From an uncultured Bacilli bacterium (lineage in GTDB: Bacteria > Bacillota_I > Bacilli_A > RF39 > UBA660), in NCBI GenBank assembly GCA_947601485.1, contig CANQGF010000004.1, positions 1-53,018 on the forward strand: 53,018 nt of DNA, given 5' to 3'. This document shows, one piece after another, positions 1 to 10,444 of the stretch. Position numbers and translations under genes: made by a program. Position 1 is the first letter of the stretch; every line of letters begins with the position of its first letter. The notes beneath the pieces were generated by a model, which saw nothing but the letters and a program-made list of their open reading frames with translations, ran no database searches and was not told the origin of the DNA.

Positions 1-135
1 TTTTCAATTAATATGCCTATTAATTTAAATATTGCATATGCCGAATATCATTATCAGTCATAATGTTTAACACAACCATATGAAAAAGAAAATTTTAAAA
101 CAACAAGTGAAGTATTAACTCTTGATATCTTATAG
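1..135 (+). pseudogene. possible C-terminal remnant of an unknown gene
   Basis: Frame 1 is open from the window edge (..NIAYAEYHYQS), meets TAA at 61-63, then stays open for 23 more codons (CLTQPYEKENF..) to TAG at 133-135. This could be the end of a real gene followed by chance open sequence, or a gene broken by an in-frame stop. I do not recognise the family. The rest of 136-289 holds only promoter-like sequence for the next operon. Confidence 0.25.
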
Positions 136-184
136 AATGATTGAAAGTTCATAATATAATGTTATGAATTTTTTATTAAAAGTC

Positions 185-213
185 TTTACAAACAAATGTT
201 TAAATGATAAAAT
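185..213 (+). promoter_or_regulatory. putative distal promoter of the pcrA operon
   Basis: TTTACA (185-190) and TAAAAT (208-213) are separated by 17 bp, with a TGA triplet giving an extended -10. It lies about 75 bp upstream of the pcrA start and probably acts with the nearer promoter. Confidence 0.5.
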
Positions 214-232
214 ATTAACAGATTAAAAATAA

Positions 233-261
233 GTGACTTAAAGATACATCTTTGATATAAT
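233..261 (+). promoter_or_regulatory. putative proximal promoter of the pcrA operon
   Basis: GTGACT (233-238), 17-bp spacer, TATAAT (256-261) preceded by TGA, an extended -10. An AGAGG ribosome-binding site at 279-283 lies six bases before the pcrA ATG. Confidence 0.55.
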
Positions 262-289
262 TAATTTGTAGAGAGTATAGAGGTACATA

Positions 290-2376
290 ATGGAATATTT
301 AGACAGTTTAAATAAAGAACAAAAACTTGCTGTAATGCATAAAGAAGGGCCTTGTTTAGTAGTAGCGGGAGCAGGTAGTGGTAAAACTAAAGTACTTACT
401 ACAAGAATTGCATATTTAATTGATGAAGGTATTTATAGTGGTAATATATTAGCCATTACTTTTACTAATAAAGCCGCTAAAGAAATGAAAGAAAGATTAA
501 ATAAATTAGTTAGTAACAATTATGCTTTTGTAGGAACATTTCATTCCTTTGGTTTAAGAGTTATCAAAGATAATTATGAAGAGTTTGGTTTAACGAAAAA
601 TTTTTCGATTATGGACAGTGATGATGTTTTAAGTATTATCAAAAAAATAATGAAAGATTTAAGTTTAGATATTAAAGAAATATCACCAGCTTATATTAGA
701 AGTAAAATTAGTTTTATTAAAAATGAAATGTTAAGTGATGCCGAAGTTACTAGATATATGGTATCAGAAATGGAAAAGAAAGCAGCGGAAGTATATTTTA
801 AATATGACAATATTTTAAAGAAAAATAATGCGATTGATTTTGATGATTTATTAAAACTTCCAACAGAATTGTTTATGAATAATAAAGATATTTTGGAAAA
901 ATATCAAGAAAAATATCAATATATTTTAGTTGATGAATATCAAGATACGAATGAAGTTCAATATAAAATGATTAAATATTTAAGTAGTAAATATCATAAT
1001 ATATTTGTTGTTGGGGATCAAAACCAAGCTATTTATGGATTTAGACAAGCAAATTATAAAAATATTGTTAACTTTGAAAGAGATTATAAAGATGCTGAAG
1101 TTATTGTGTTAAATCAAAATTATCGCAGTACCACTAATATTTTAAATGCCGCTAATTCTGTAATTAAAAATAATATTGAAAGAAAAGAAGTTAATTTATA
1201 TAGTGAACTCGGTGAAGGAGTAAAAGTTAAATATTTAAGAACTAATGATGGTGTGGCTGAAATAAGTGCCATTATAAATGAAATAAAAGAATTATTAAAT
1301 AAAGGATATTCAAAAAAAGATATTGCTATTTTTTATCGGACTAATGCACAATCAAGAGCTTATGAAGAAGCAATGCTTAAAAATAATTTACCATATAAAG
1401 TAGTGGGTAGTTTTTATTTCTATAAAAGAAAAGAAATTAAAGATTTAATTAGTTATTTAAGATTAATTGATAATCATAATGATGATGTTTCTTTAAAAAG
1501 AGTTATTAATGAGCCAAAAAGAGGTATTGGAGCCAAAACAATAGATAATATAGAAAAGTTAGCTAATGATTTAAATAAGTCAATGTTTGATGTTATTAGT
1601 AAAGGCAAAGAATTAGAATTTAAGGATTTAATTTTAAAATTAACGGAAGAAGCTAATAACTTATCTTTAACAGAACTAATTGATGCTGTCATTTTAGAAA
1701 GTGGAATGCAAGAAGAATTTACTAAAGATGAATCTCTTGATGGTGAAATTAGAATGGATTACTTGAAAGAATTTAGAAGTATTACCGAAAACTATCAAAA
1801 TTTAACTGGTAGTGTTAATTTACAAGATTTTCTAGAAGAAATTAGTTTAATTGCGGATGTTACAGAGCATCAAGAAGATGATGATTCAATTACTTTGATG
1901 ACTTTCCATAGTGCTAAAGGACTCGAGTTTAAAGTAGTATTTATGGTTGGAATGGAAGAAGGATTAATGCCTCATCAAAATTCTTTGTTTGATGAAAAAG
2001 AATTAGAAGAAGAAAGAAGACTTTGTTATGTAGGTATTACTAGAGCTAAAGAAAGATTATATTTAACTAATGCTAAAAGAAGAATGTTATATGGTAAAGA
2101 TATGTTTAATCCTCCATCAAGATTTATTGATGAAATTAATAAAGAATATTTAGAATCTAATGTTATAGAAGATAAAAAAATTGACAAAACTATTTTATAT
2201 AGTGATAGTGATGAAGTAGTTAATTATGTTTGTGGTGATGTTGTTAATCATCTAACGTTTGGTCGTGGGGTAGTTATTGGGGTTGATGAAAGATTTGTCA
2301 GTGTGGCATTTAATAAACAATATGGTATCAGAAAATTTATGAAAAATTATAAAGGTTTAAGAAAGGAAGAAAAGAA

Positions 2377-2380
<4 letters not shown>
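290..2380 (+). CDS. pcrA: ATP-dependent DNA helicase PcrA (UvrD/Rep family)
   Basis: This is a superfamily 1A 3'-to-5' helicase that acts in DNA repair, rolling-circle replication and removal of RecA from DNA. All helicase motifs are visible: the Q-motif region near residue 10, Walker A GAGSGKT at 27-33, Walker B VDEYQDT at 214-220, motif III GDQNQAIYGFRQ, motif IV NYRS, motif V TFHSAKGLEF and motif VI YVGITRAKERL. The C-terminal end (FGRGVVIGVDERFVSVAF) matches the small PcrA-type tail that contacts RNA polymerase in Bacillus. The length of 696 residues is normal, if slightly short. It is the first gene of an operon with a nucleotidyltransferase and ligA. A pcrA-ligA pairing is common in Firmicutes. 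The frame ends in TGA, which shows that UGA is a stop here. Confidence 0.96.
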
Positions 2381-5291
<2,911 letters not shown>

Positions 5292-5302
5292 CATGATAAA
5301 TC

Positions 5303-5331
5303 TTTTACAAATTAGAAAAACATGCTATGAT
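5303..5331 (+). promoter_or_regulatory. putative promoter of the small helical protein gene
   Basis: TTTACA (5303-5308), 17 bp, TATGAT (5326-5331) preceded by TGC, an extended -10. AGGAGG at 5338-5343 follows, six bases before ATG 5350. Transcription may therefore start close to the ribosome-binding site, giving a very short leader. Confidence 0.6.
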
Positions 5332-5349
5332 AATACTAGGAGGATATAA

Positions 5350-5685
5350 ATGGAGAAAATAGATAATGCCGATATTGTTTTAACTAATTTGAATAAAACT
5401 AATGTTAATATGGGATATGTATGTGACGTTCTTTTAGAAATTATCAAAGAACAACCAGAAAATTCTCGATTAGTTGATGCTTTAAAAATTTTATCTCAAG
5501 AAAGAGTAAATTTGACAAGGTGCATTGCTTTTACGGCTGAAAATATACCTAGTAATAATTTAAAAGGAAATGTAGAAGCCGCAAATAAAATTAGTGCTGA
5601 AACAAGAGAAAAAGATAATTTAATTTGTTCTGAACTTGGAAAATTAACTATAGAACAATCTAATAGTCAAAATTTTTCTAGATAA
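5350..5685 (+). CDS. hypothetical small helical protein, 111 aa
   Basis: I do not recognise a family. The ORF has its own promoter and a consensus AGGAGG ribosome-binding site, so it is very probably a real gene. The product is soluble with no signal peptide or membrane segment. It is polar and predicted largely helical, with heptad-like leucine/isoleucine spacing (DVLLEIIKEQ, LVDALKILSQERVNL). It has three isolated cysteines and no recognisable metal site. It stands alone between ligA and the ORF6N-type gene. A four-helix bundle is plausible but unproven. Confidence 0.7.
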   Translation: MEKIDNADIVLTNLNKTNVNMGYVCDVLLEIIKEQPENSRLVDALKILSQERVNLTRCIAFTAENIPSNNLKGNVEAANKISAETREKDNLICSELGKLTIEQSNSQNFSR

Positions 5686-5848
5686 TATAAAAATAATAGA
5701 AAAAAGTATAACTTTTAAAACTAAAACAAGATATTTTTAAATAGTTACACAAAATCTATTATTTTTTAAAAAATTTATTTACAAACTTATATTCGTATGA
5801 TATGATAGATTTATCAGAGAATGAAAACACAATTAATAGGGAGAAAAT
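5686..5848 (+). other. AT-rich intergenic stretch with weak terminator
   Basis: There is no strong terminator after the 111-aa gene. The best candidate is a five-base stem AATAG/CTATT (5740-5760) followed by ATTTTTT, which is weak. The promoter of the next small ORF lies at its right end. Confidence 0.35.
5778..5806 (+). promoter_or_regulatory. putative promoter of the 36-codon ORF
   Basis: TTTACA (5778-5783), exactly 17 bp, TATGAT (5801-5806) preceded by TGA. The same TTTACA/TGnTATGAT architecture precedes the 111-aa gene at 5303. Confidence 0.6.
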
Positions 5849-5959
5849 ATGATAATAGCAAATATTATTATAGTACGGTTTATTGCTGTTGATGTAATAA
5901 AAATATTAACAGAAAGATGTTTATCGTTACAGATGGACATTAAGTTTAATCACAAATAA
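5849..5959 (+). CDS. small ORF, 36 aa, hydrophobic N-terminus
   Basis: This ORF is too short for the ORF track. It encodes MIIANIIIVRFIAVDVIKIL.. and ends at TAA 5957-5959. A promoter lies at 5778-5806, and AGGGAG (5838-5843) is five bases before the ATG, so expression is plausible. The first 20 residues are strongly hydrophobic, as in tiny membrane peptides or leader peptides. It precedes the ORF6N-type gene by about 100 bp. It could be a leader peptide, a type I-toxin-like peptide or a decayed gene start. I cannot choose between these. Confidence 0.4.
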   Translation: MIIANIIIVRFIAVDVIKILTERCLSLQMDIKFNHK

Positions 5960-5969
5960 GAATGAAATT

Positions 5970-5984
5970 GTCACAAGTTGTGAC
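5970..5984. promoter_or_regulatory. perfect palindrome GTCACAAGTTGTGAC, candidate operator
   Basis: Seven-base arms surround one central base, placed 3 bp upstream of a putative -35 box. A 13-of-15 match recurs inside the downstream gene at 6619-6633. Confidence 0.55.
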
Positions 5985-5987
5985 GGT

Positions 5988-6017
5988 TTGAAATTAGAAT
6001 CATCTTCAACATAAAAT
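5988..6017 (+). promoter_or_regulatory. putative promoter of the BRO-N/ORF6N gene
   Basis: TTGAAA (5988-5993), 18-bp spacer, TAAAAT (6012-6017). The palindrome at 5970-5984 abuts the -35 box, a usual position for a regulator site. A GGGGG ribosome-binding site at 6050-6054 is seven bases before ATG 6062. Confidence 0.45.
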
Positions 6018-6061
6018 ATTTAATCTATGTTTTTCAAGATACAATCAAAGGGGGAATATGT

Positions 6062-7303
6062 ATGAATAATGAAACAATAATGAAAGAATACGAAGGAAAA
6101 TCTATAAGATGTGTTTATGAAAATAATAAATGTTACTACAGTATTATAGATGTTATTGGAATATTAAATGATAGTAAAGACAATAGAAAATATTGGAATA
6201 AATTAAAACAACGATTAAAGGAAAATTGTAACGAGTTGGTGACGAAATGTCACCAACTTAAGTTAAAAAGTAGTGATGGTAAATACTACTTAACTGATGT
6301 AATTGAAAACAATTATTTAATTGATTTAATTAATGTTATTCCTTCTCAAAACAAAAGCAAATTTATTAAATGGTTAGAAAAAGATAAAGAATTAGCTAAT
6401 ATAAAAAATAGTCAAATTACCTTTTATAATGGGCAAAAAATAACCAATTTAATATATGAAATAAGGGGAAGGGAAGTAATGCTTGATAGTGATTTAGCTA
6501 ATCTTTATGGATTTTTTCAAGGAACAAAAGCTTTAAATCAAGCAGTAAAAAGAAATATTGAAAGGTTTCCTTTAGACTTTTATTTTCAACTTACTGAAGA
6601 AGAATATTTGATTTTGCGGTCACAATCTGTGACCGCAAATAAGACTGCTTTAAAAAACAGAAGTAGGCCTTATGTATTTACTGAACAAGGAGTAGCAATG
6701 CTTGCCACTATCTTAAGAACTAAAGTGGCTAGTGAAGTTAGTATAAATATTATGCGAGCATTTGTAATAATGCGAAAATATATATCAAATGAATTAATCG
6801 AGCAAAGATATGTCAATAAACAAGTATTTAAAAATAGCGAAGATATTAAAGCGTTACAAGAATTATTTAAAAAGTTAGAAGAAAAAAGAAAAAATAATGA
6901 AATATATTTTAATGGTCAAATATATGATGCTTATTCAAAAATAGTAGATATATTTAAAAAAGCAAAAAAAGAGTTAATAATTATAGATGGTTATGCGGAT
7001 AAAGTAGTACTTGATATGATAAGAGAGATTAAAGTACCAGTAAAAATAATATGTCATAAAAATAAGTTATTAAAAGATATAGATATTAAAAAATATCAGA
7101 GTCAATATAATAATTTAAAAGTTATCTTTAATAATTCATATCATGATCGATATTTTATAATTGATAATAGTGAAGTCTTCCATTGTGGCACATCCCTAAA
7201 TCATATTGGTGAAAAAACATTTTCAATTAATTTACTTACAGATGAAGATATTAAAAAAATATTAATAAAAAAAGTAGACTACCATCTACTTCCTAAAGTT
7301 TAA
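6062..7303 (+). CDS. BRO-N / ORF6N / PLD-like DNA-binding protein
   Basis: The 413-residue protein has three parts. Residues about 10-105 look like a BRO-type N-terminal (phage antirepressor-like) domain with the characteristic LVTKCHQLK and GKYYLTD segments. Residues about 120-240 are an ORF6N domain (IRGREVMLDSDLANLYG, NIERFPLDFYFQLT, RPYVFTEQGVAMLA). Residues about 285-400 resemble the phospholipase D-like C-terminal part often found behind ORF6N (ELIIIDGYAD, HDRYFIIDNSEVFHCGTS), with a single HxxxxxxD-type motif. Such proteins are typical of phage or mobile-element cargo and presumably bind DNA. Two inverted repeats sit inside the coding sequence and one upstream (see findings). It converges with rpmB, 2 nt apart. 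The exact function is unknown. Confidence 0.8.
   Translation: MNNETIMKEYEGKSIRCVYENNKCYYSIIDVIGILNDSKDNRKYWNKLKQRLKENCNELVTKCHQLKLKSSDGKYYLTDVIENNYLIDLINVIPSQNKSKFIKWLEKDKELANIKNSQITFYNGQKITNLIYEIRGREVMLDSDLANLYGFFQGTKALNQAVKRNIERFPLDFYFQLTEEEYLILRSQSVTANKTALKNRSRPYVFTEQGVAMLATILRTKVASEVSINIMRAFVIMRKYISNELIEQRYVNKQVFKNSEDIKALQELFKKLEEKRKNNEIYFNGQIYDAYSKIVDIFKKAKKELIIIDGYADKVVLDMIREIKVPVKIICHKNKLLKDIDIKKYQSQYNNLKVIFNNSYHDRYFIIDNSEVFHCGTSLNHIGEKTFSINLLTDEDIKKILIKKVDYHLLPKV
6234..6258. repeat. intragenic inverted repeat, 10-bp arms, 5-bp loop
   Basis: AGTTGGTGAC - GAAAT - GTCACCAACT lies inside the BRO-N domain and encodes the LVTKCHQL motif. The arms are perfect. Confidence 0.8.
6613..6639. 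repeat. intragenic inverted repeat, 12-bp arms, 3-bp loop
   Basis: TTTGCGGTCACA - ATC - TGTGACCGCAAA lies inside the ORF6N domain and encodes LRSQSVTANK. The arms are perfect, and the core GTCACAATCTGTGAC resembles the palindrome upstream of the gene. Confidence 0.85.
7268..7291 (-). terminator. rpmB intrinsic terminator, inside the ORF6N gene end
   Basis: Read on the minus strand: AAGTAGA - six-base loop - TCTACTT (arms 7285-7291 and 7272-7278), then a run of seven or more T. It lies within the last codons of the convergent gene. Confidence 0.65.
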
Positions 7304-7305
7304 AA

Positions 7306-7464
7306 CTATTTTAATTTTTTAGCTTCTCTTGCACTAATGATTACTTTTTTACCATTAATGGTTTTCTTTTGTAAATTTGGTTTTTGTTTAGTCTTGGTTT
7401 TATTTTCTGCATGACTAACTAAATTTCCTGTTAAAGGCTTTTTATTTGTAACTTTCTTTGCCAT
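7306..7464 (-). CDS. rpmB: 50S ribosomal protein L28, short form
   Basis: The sequence KKPLTGNLVSHAENKTK and PNLQKKTI is the L28 signature (GKRP..GN.VSHA..KTKR..PNLQ). At 52 residues it is shorter than the roughly 62 of Bacillus L28, and it lacks the usual N-terminal cysteine motif. The ORF track begins 12 codons earlier. I place the start at ATG 7464 because AAGGAGG lies seven bases upstream and the product then begins MAKK like other L28 proteins. The promoter is at 7491-7519 and the terminator at 7268-7291, so it is a single-gene unit divergent from dnaE. Confidence 0.88.
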   Translation of the reverse strand: MAKKVTNKKPLTGNLVSHAENKTKTKQKPNLQKKTINGKKVIISAREAKKLK

Positions 7465-7490
7465 ATTGGGCCTCCTTTTTCTCTTTAAAA

Positions 7491-7519
7491 ACTTTACCAT
7501 ATATTAAATAATATGTCAA
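7491..7519 (-). promoter_or_regulatory. promoter of rpmB
   Basis: On the minus strand: TTGACA (plus 7514-7519), 17-bp spacer, TAAAGT (plus 7491-7496) with TGG before it. It overlaps the 5' extension that the ORF track gives dnaE, which supports the later dnaE start. Confidence 0.7.
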
Positions 7520-7545
7520 ATATTTTTATTCAAGTTTCTTCTTTG

Positions 7546-7554
7546 TGTTATAAT
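7546..7554 (+). promoter_or_regulatory. extended -10 promoter of dnaE-polC
   Basis: TGTTATAAT is a consensus extended -10 (TATAAT at 7549-7554). No clear -35 is visible. It lies 21 bp before ATG 7576, so the leader is very short. Confidence 0.5.
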
Positions 7555-7575
7555 AATTTGATAGAAAGGAATATT

Positions 7576-10440
7576 ATGTATACGCCACTTAAAGTAACAA
7601 CTGATTATAGTATTTTGCAAAGCTTAATTAAAATTAAAGATTTAATTCTTTTTTGCAAGCAAAAAAATATTAAAAGTTGCGCTATATGTGATGTTAATTT
7701 GTTTGGGGTTATAGAATTTTATAAAACTTGTCAAGAAAATGATATTAAACCAATTATTGGCTTAACTGTTTTTCTCAATAATTATAAAATTTATTTATAT
7801 GCTAAAAATAATATTGGTTATAAAAATTTATTAAAGATAAATACAATTATTACAGAAAGAAATATTAGTATATTAGAACTTAAAAATTTAAGTAGTGATC
7901 TTCTTGTTATTGTGCCTTATAAAAGTCTTCCTTTATATGATGATTTAACTTTTTTTGAATCAATTTATATTGGTTATGAAAATAAAGAAGAATTAAAAAA
8001 TGCCTTACTTAAAAGTGAAAATGTTGTTTATGTAAATGATATTAAAGCATTTACTTTAGAAGATACTAATTATTTAAAATATTTAGACGTGGTGGGGGAA
8101 AGAAAAAGTCAAAATTATTTACATAATTATTTTGATTATGAAAATTTATCTGAATATGATTTAGAAAAAATTGAAGAAGTAACAACTCTTTTAAATGTAG
8201 AAATGGATTATGGTAAGAGATATATTCCAAAATATACAGAAAATTCTTGGGAATTTTTAAAAAATTTATGTCTTAAAGGATTAAAAAAAAGATTGAATAA
8301 TGAAGTGCCTAAAGAATATTTAAAGCGTTTAAAGTATGAATTATCAGTTATTAATAAAATGGGTTTTGTTGATTATTTTTTAATTGTTTATGATTATGTT
8401 TTATATGCTAAAAAAAATCATATTTTAGTTGGACCCGGAAGAGGAAGTGCGGCAGGTTCTTTAGTTAGTTATGTTATTGGTATAACCGATATTGATCCAC
8501 TTAAATATAATTTATTATTTGAAAGATTTTTAAACTACGAAAGAGTATCGATGCCTGATATTGACATTGACTTTGACAGTACAAAAAGAGATTTAGTTAT
8601 TAATTATGTCAAAGAAAAGTATGGCTATTTAAATGTTTCAGGAGGAATAACTTTTGCTACTTATAAACCAAGATTAGTTTTAAGAGATATGGGAAAAATA
8701 TTAAAAATTGATGAAAATCTGTTAAATAAGTTTTTAAAAGCTATTATTAGAGATGATAATTTAAAAAGTAATTTACAAAATAATAATGTTAAAGCTTTTT
8801 TAAAAAGTTATCCTGAATTACAAAATTTATATAAAATATCTTTAAAATTAGAAGGATTAAAGAGAAATATTAGTACACATGCTGCAGGTATTGTTATTGG
8901 TGATCGTCCTTTAGATGAAATTATTCCCATGTATAAAAATAATGATGTTTACTTAACTGGGGTGACAATGGAATATTTAGAAGATTTAGGACTTTTAAAG
9001 ATGGACTTTTTGGCTCTTAAAAATTTAACTATAATAAGTAACATTACCGATAAAATTAATAACTTTGATATAACAAAAATTCCTCTTGATGATAAAAAGG
9101 TTTATGATTTATTTTCTTGTGCTGATACAGAGGGCATCTTTCAATTTGAAACTAATACTTTTAAAAATATGTTGGTAAAATTTAAACCTCAAAATTTTAG
9201 TGAATTAGTCGCGTCCATTGCTTTAGTAAGACCAGGACCTAGTAGGGAATTAGAAACTTATATTAAAAGGAAAAATGGCCAAGAAAAAATATCTTATTTT
9301 CACCCTTATTTAAAAGATATTTTAGAAGAAACGTATGGGGTAATTGTTTATCAAGAGCAAGTAATTTTAATTTTAGTTAAAATGGCTAATTTTTCTTATG
9401 CAGAAGCTGATAACATTAGAAGAGCGATGGCTAAGAAGAAAAAGAATATTATTGAAAGTAAAAAAGAAGAATTTATTAAAAGAAGTATGGATAATGGCTA
9501 TGATGAAAAATTAGCTAATGATATTTATGAACATATTTTAAGATTTGCTCTTTATGGTTTTAATAAAGCTCATTCTGTTTCTTATGCTATTATTTCTTAT
9601 CAAATGGCTTATTTAAAAGTACATTATAAAAATTTATTTATTTTTGAAGAACTTACAAGTTCAATCGGAAGTATAGAAAAAGTAAAAGAGTGTTTATCTG
9701 AATTAAAACAAAATAAGGTAGTGATTAATTATGTTAATATTAATAAATCTGAAGAAGATTTTGTAATTATTAATGATAATGTTTATTTACCATTTAAATT
9801 AATTAGAAATATTAAAAATGATTTTTTTAAAAATATTATAAAAGAAAGAAATGAGCATGGTATTTTTAAAGATATTTTTGATTTTTTTCAAAGAAGTTGT
9901 CAATTTATAAATAAAAAAGAATATTTAATGTTGATTGATGCTGGCTCTTTAAATGAATTTGGTTATAATATTAAAACTTTAATTGTCAATTTAGATGAGT
10001 TTATTAATTATGGCCATTTATCTCTTGATTTAGGTGAAGATGCTTTAAGACCCGATATTTTAGAAACGGAAGAATATGATAATAATATTTTAAAAGAAAA
10101 AGAATTAAATAGTTATGGCTTTTTTATTAGTAATCATCCATCTAGTAAAGTTACAGATTCTAAAGTAATGAAGTTAGAAAAAATTAAAGAAAATACTTTT
10201 AAAAATGTTTATCTTTATGTTATGATAGAAAATGTTAAGAGAATAAAAACGAAGAAGAATGAAGATATGGCTTTTTTGTTGGCAAGTGACGAAACAGGCA
10301 AAGGAGATTTTGTTATCTTTCCTAAAAATTATTATATGTTACAAAATGTTAAAGTTAATGATATGGTAAAAATCTGGGGAATGGTTAGCAAAAGATTTGA
10401 TAAATTAAGTATAACAGTAAACAAATTAGAAGTGGAGTAA
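7576..10440 (+). CDS. dnaE: DNA polymerase III subunit alpha, DnaE type
   Basis: This C-family replicative polymerase of 954 residues begins with a PHP-like domain (KVTTDYSILQSLIKIKDL). The palm carries GPGRGSAAGSLVSYV and the catalytic pair PDIDIDFDS, and a further palm segment reads ALVRPGPSRELETYI. A C-terminal OB fold (about 860-950, VYLYVMIENVKRIKTKKNEDM) follows. It is shorter than Bacillus DnaE (about 1,115). The PHP histidines look lost: the usual HS.YSLL becomes TTDYSIL, and TDDH becomes CDVN, so that domain is probably not a metal-dependent nuclease. The ORF track starts at 7513. I choose ATG 7576 because GAAAGGA precedes it and the rpmB promoter overlaps the longer form. polC follows after 4 nt. 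Confidence 0.94.
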   Translation: MYTPLKVTTDYSILQSLIKIKDLILFCKQKNIKSCAICDVNLFGVIEFYKTCQENDIKPIIGLTVFLNNYKIYLYAKNNIGYKNLLKINTIITERNISILELKNLSSDLLVIVPYKSLPLYDDLTFFESIYIGYENKEELKNALLKSENVVYVNDIKAFTLEDTNYLKYLDVVGERKSQNYLHNYFDYENLSEYDLEKIEEVTTLLNVEMDYGKRYIPKYTENSWEFLKNLCLKGLKKRLNNEVPKEYLKRLKYELSVINKMGFVDYFLIVYDYVLYAKKNHILVGPGRGSAAGSLVSYVIGITDIDPLKYNLLFERFLNYERVSMPDIDIDFDSTKRDLVINYVKEKYGYLNVSGGITFATYKPRLVLRDMGKILKIDENLLNKFLKAIIRDDNLKSNLQNNNVKAFLKSYPELQNLYKISLKLEGLKRNISTHAAGIVIGDRPLDEIIPMYKNNDVYLTGVTMEYLEDLGLLKMDFLALKNLTIISNITDKINNFDITKIPLDDKKVYDLFSCADTEGIFQFETNTFKNMLVKFKPQNFSELVASIALVRPGPSRELETYIKRKNGQEKISYFHPYLKDILEETYGVIVYQEQVILILVKMANFSYAEADNIRRAMAKKKKNIIESKKEEFIKRSMDNGYDEKLANDIYEHILRFALYGFNKAHSVSYAIISYQMAYLKVHYKNLFIFEELTSSIGSIEKVKECLSELKQNKVVINYVNINKSEEDFVIINDNVYLPFKLIRNIKNDFFKNIIKERNEHGIFKDIFDFFQRSCQFINKKEYLMLIDAGSLNEFGYNIKTLIVNLDEFINYGHLSLDLGEDALRPDILETEEYDNNILKEKELNSYGFFISNHPSSKVTDSKVMKLEKIKENTFKNVYLYVMIENVKRIKTKKNEDMAFLLASDETGKGDFVIFPKNYYMLQNVKVNDMVKIWGMVSKRFDKLSITVNKLEVE

Positions 10441-10444
10441 CAAA

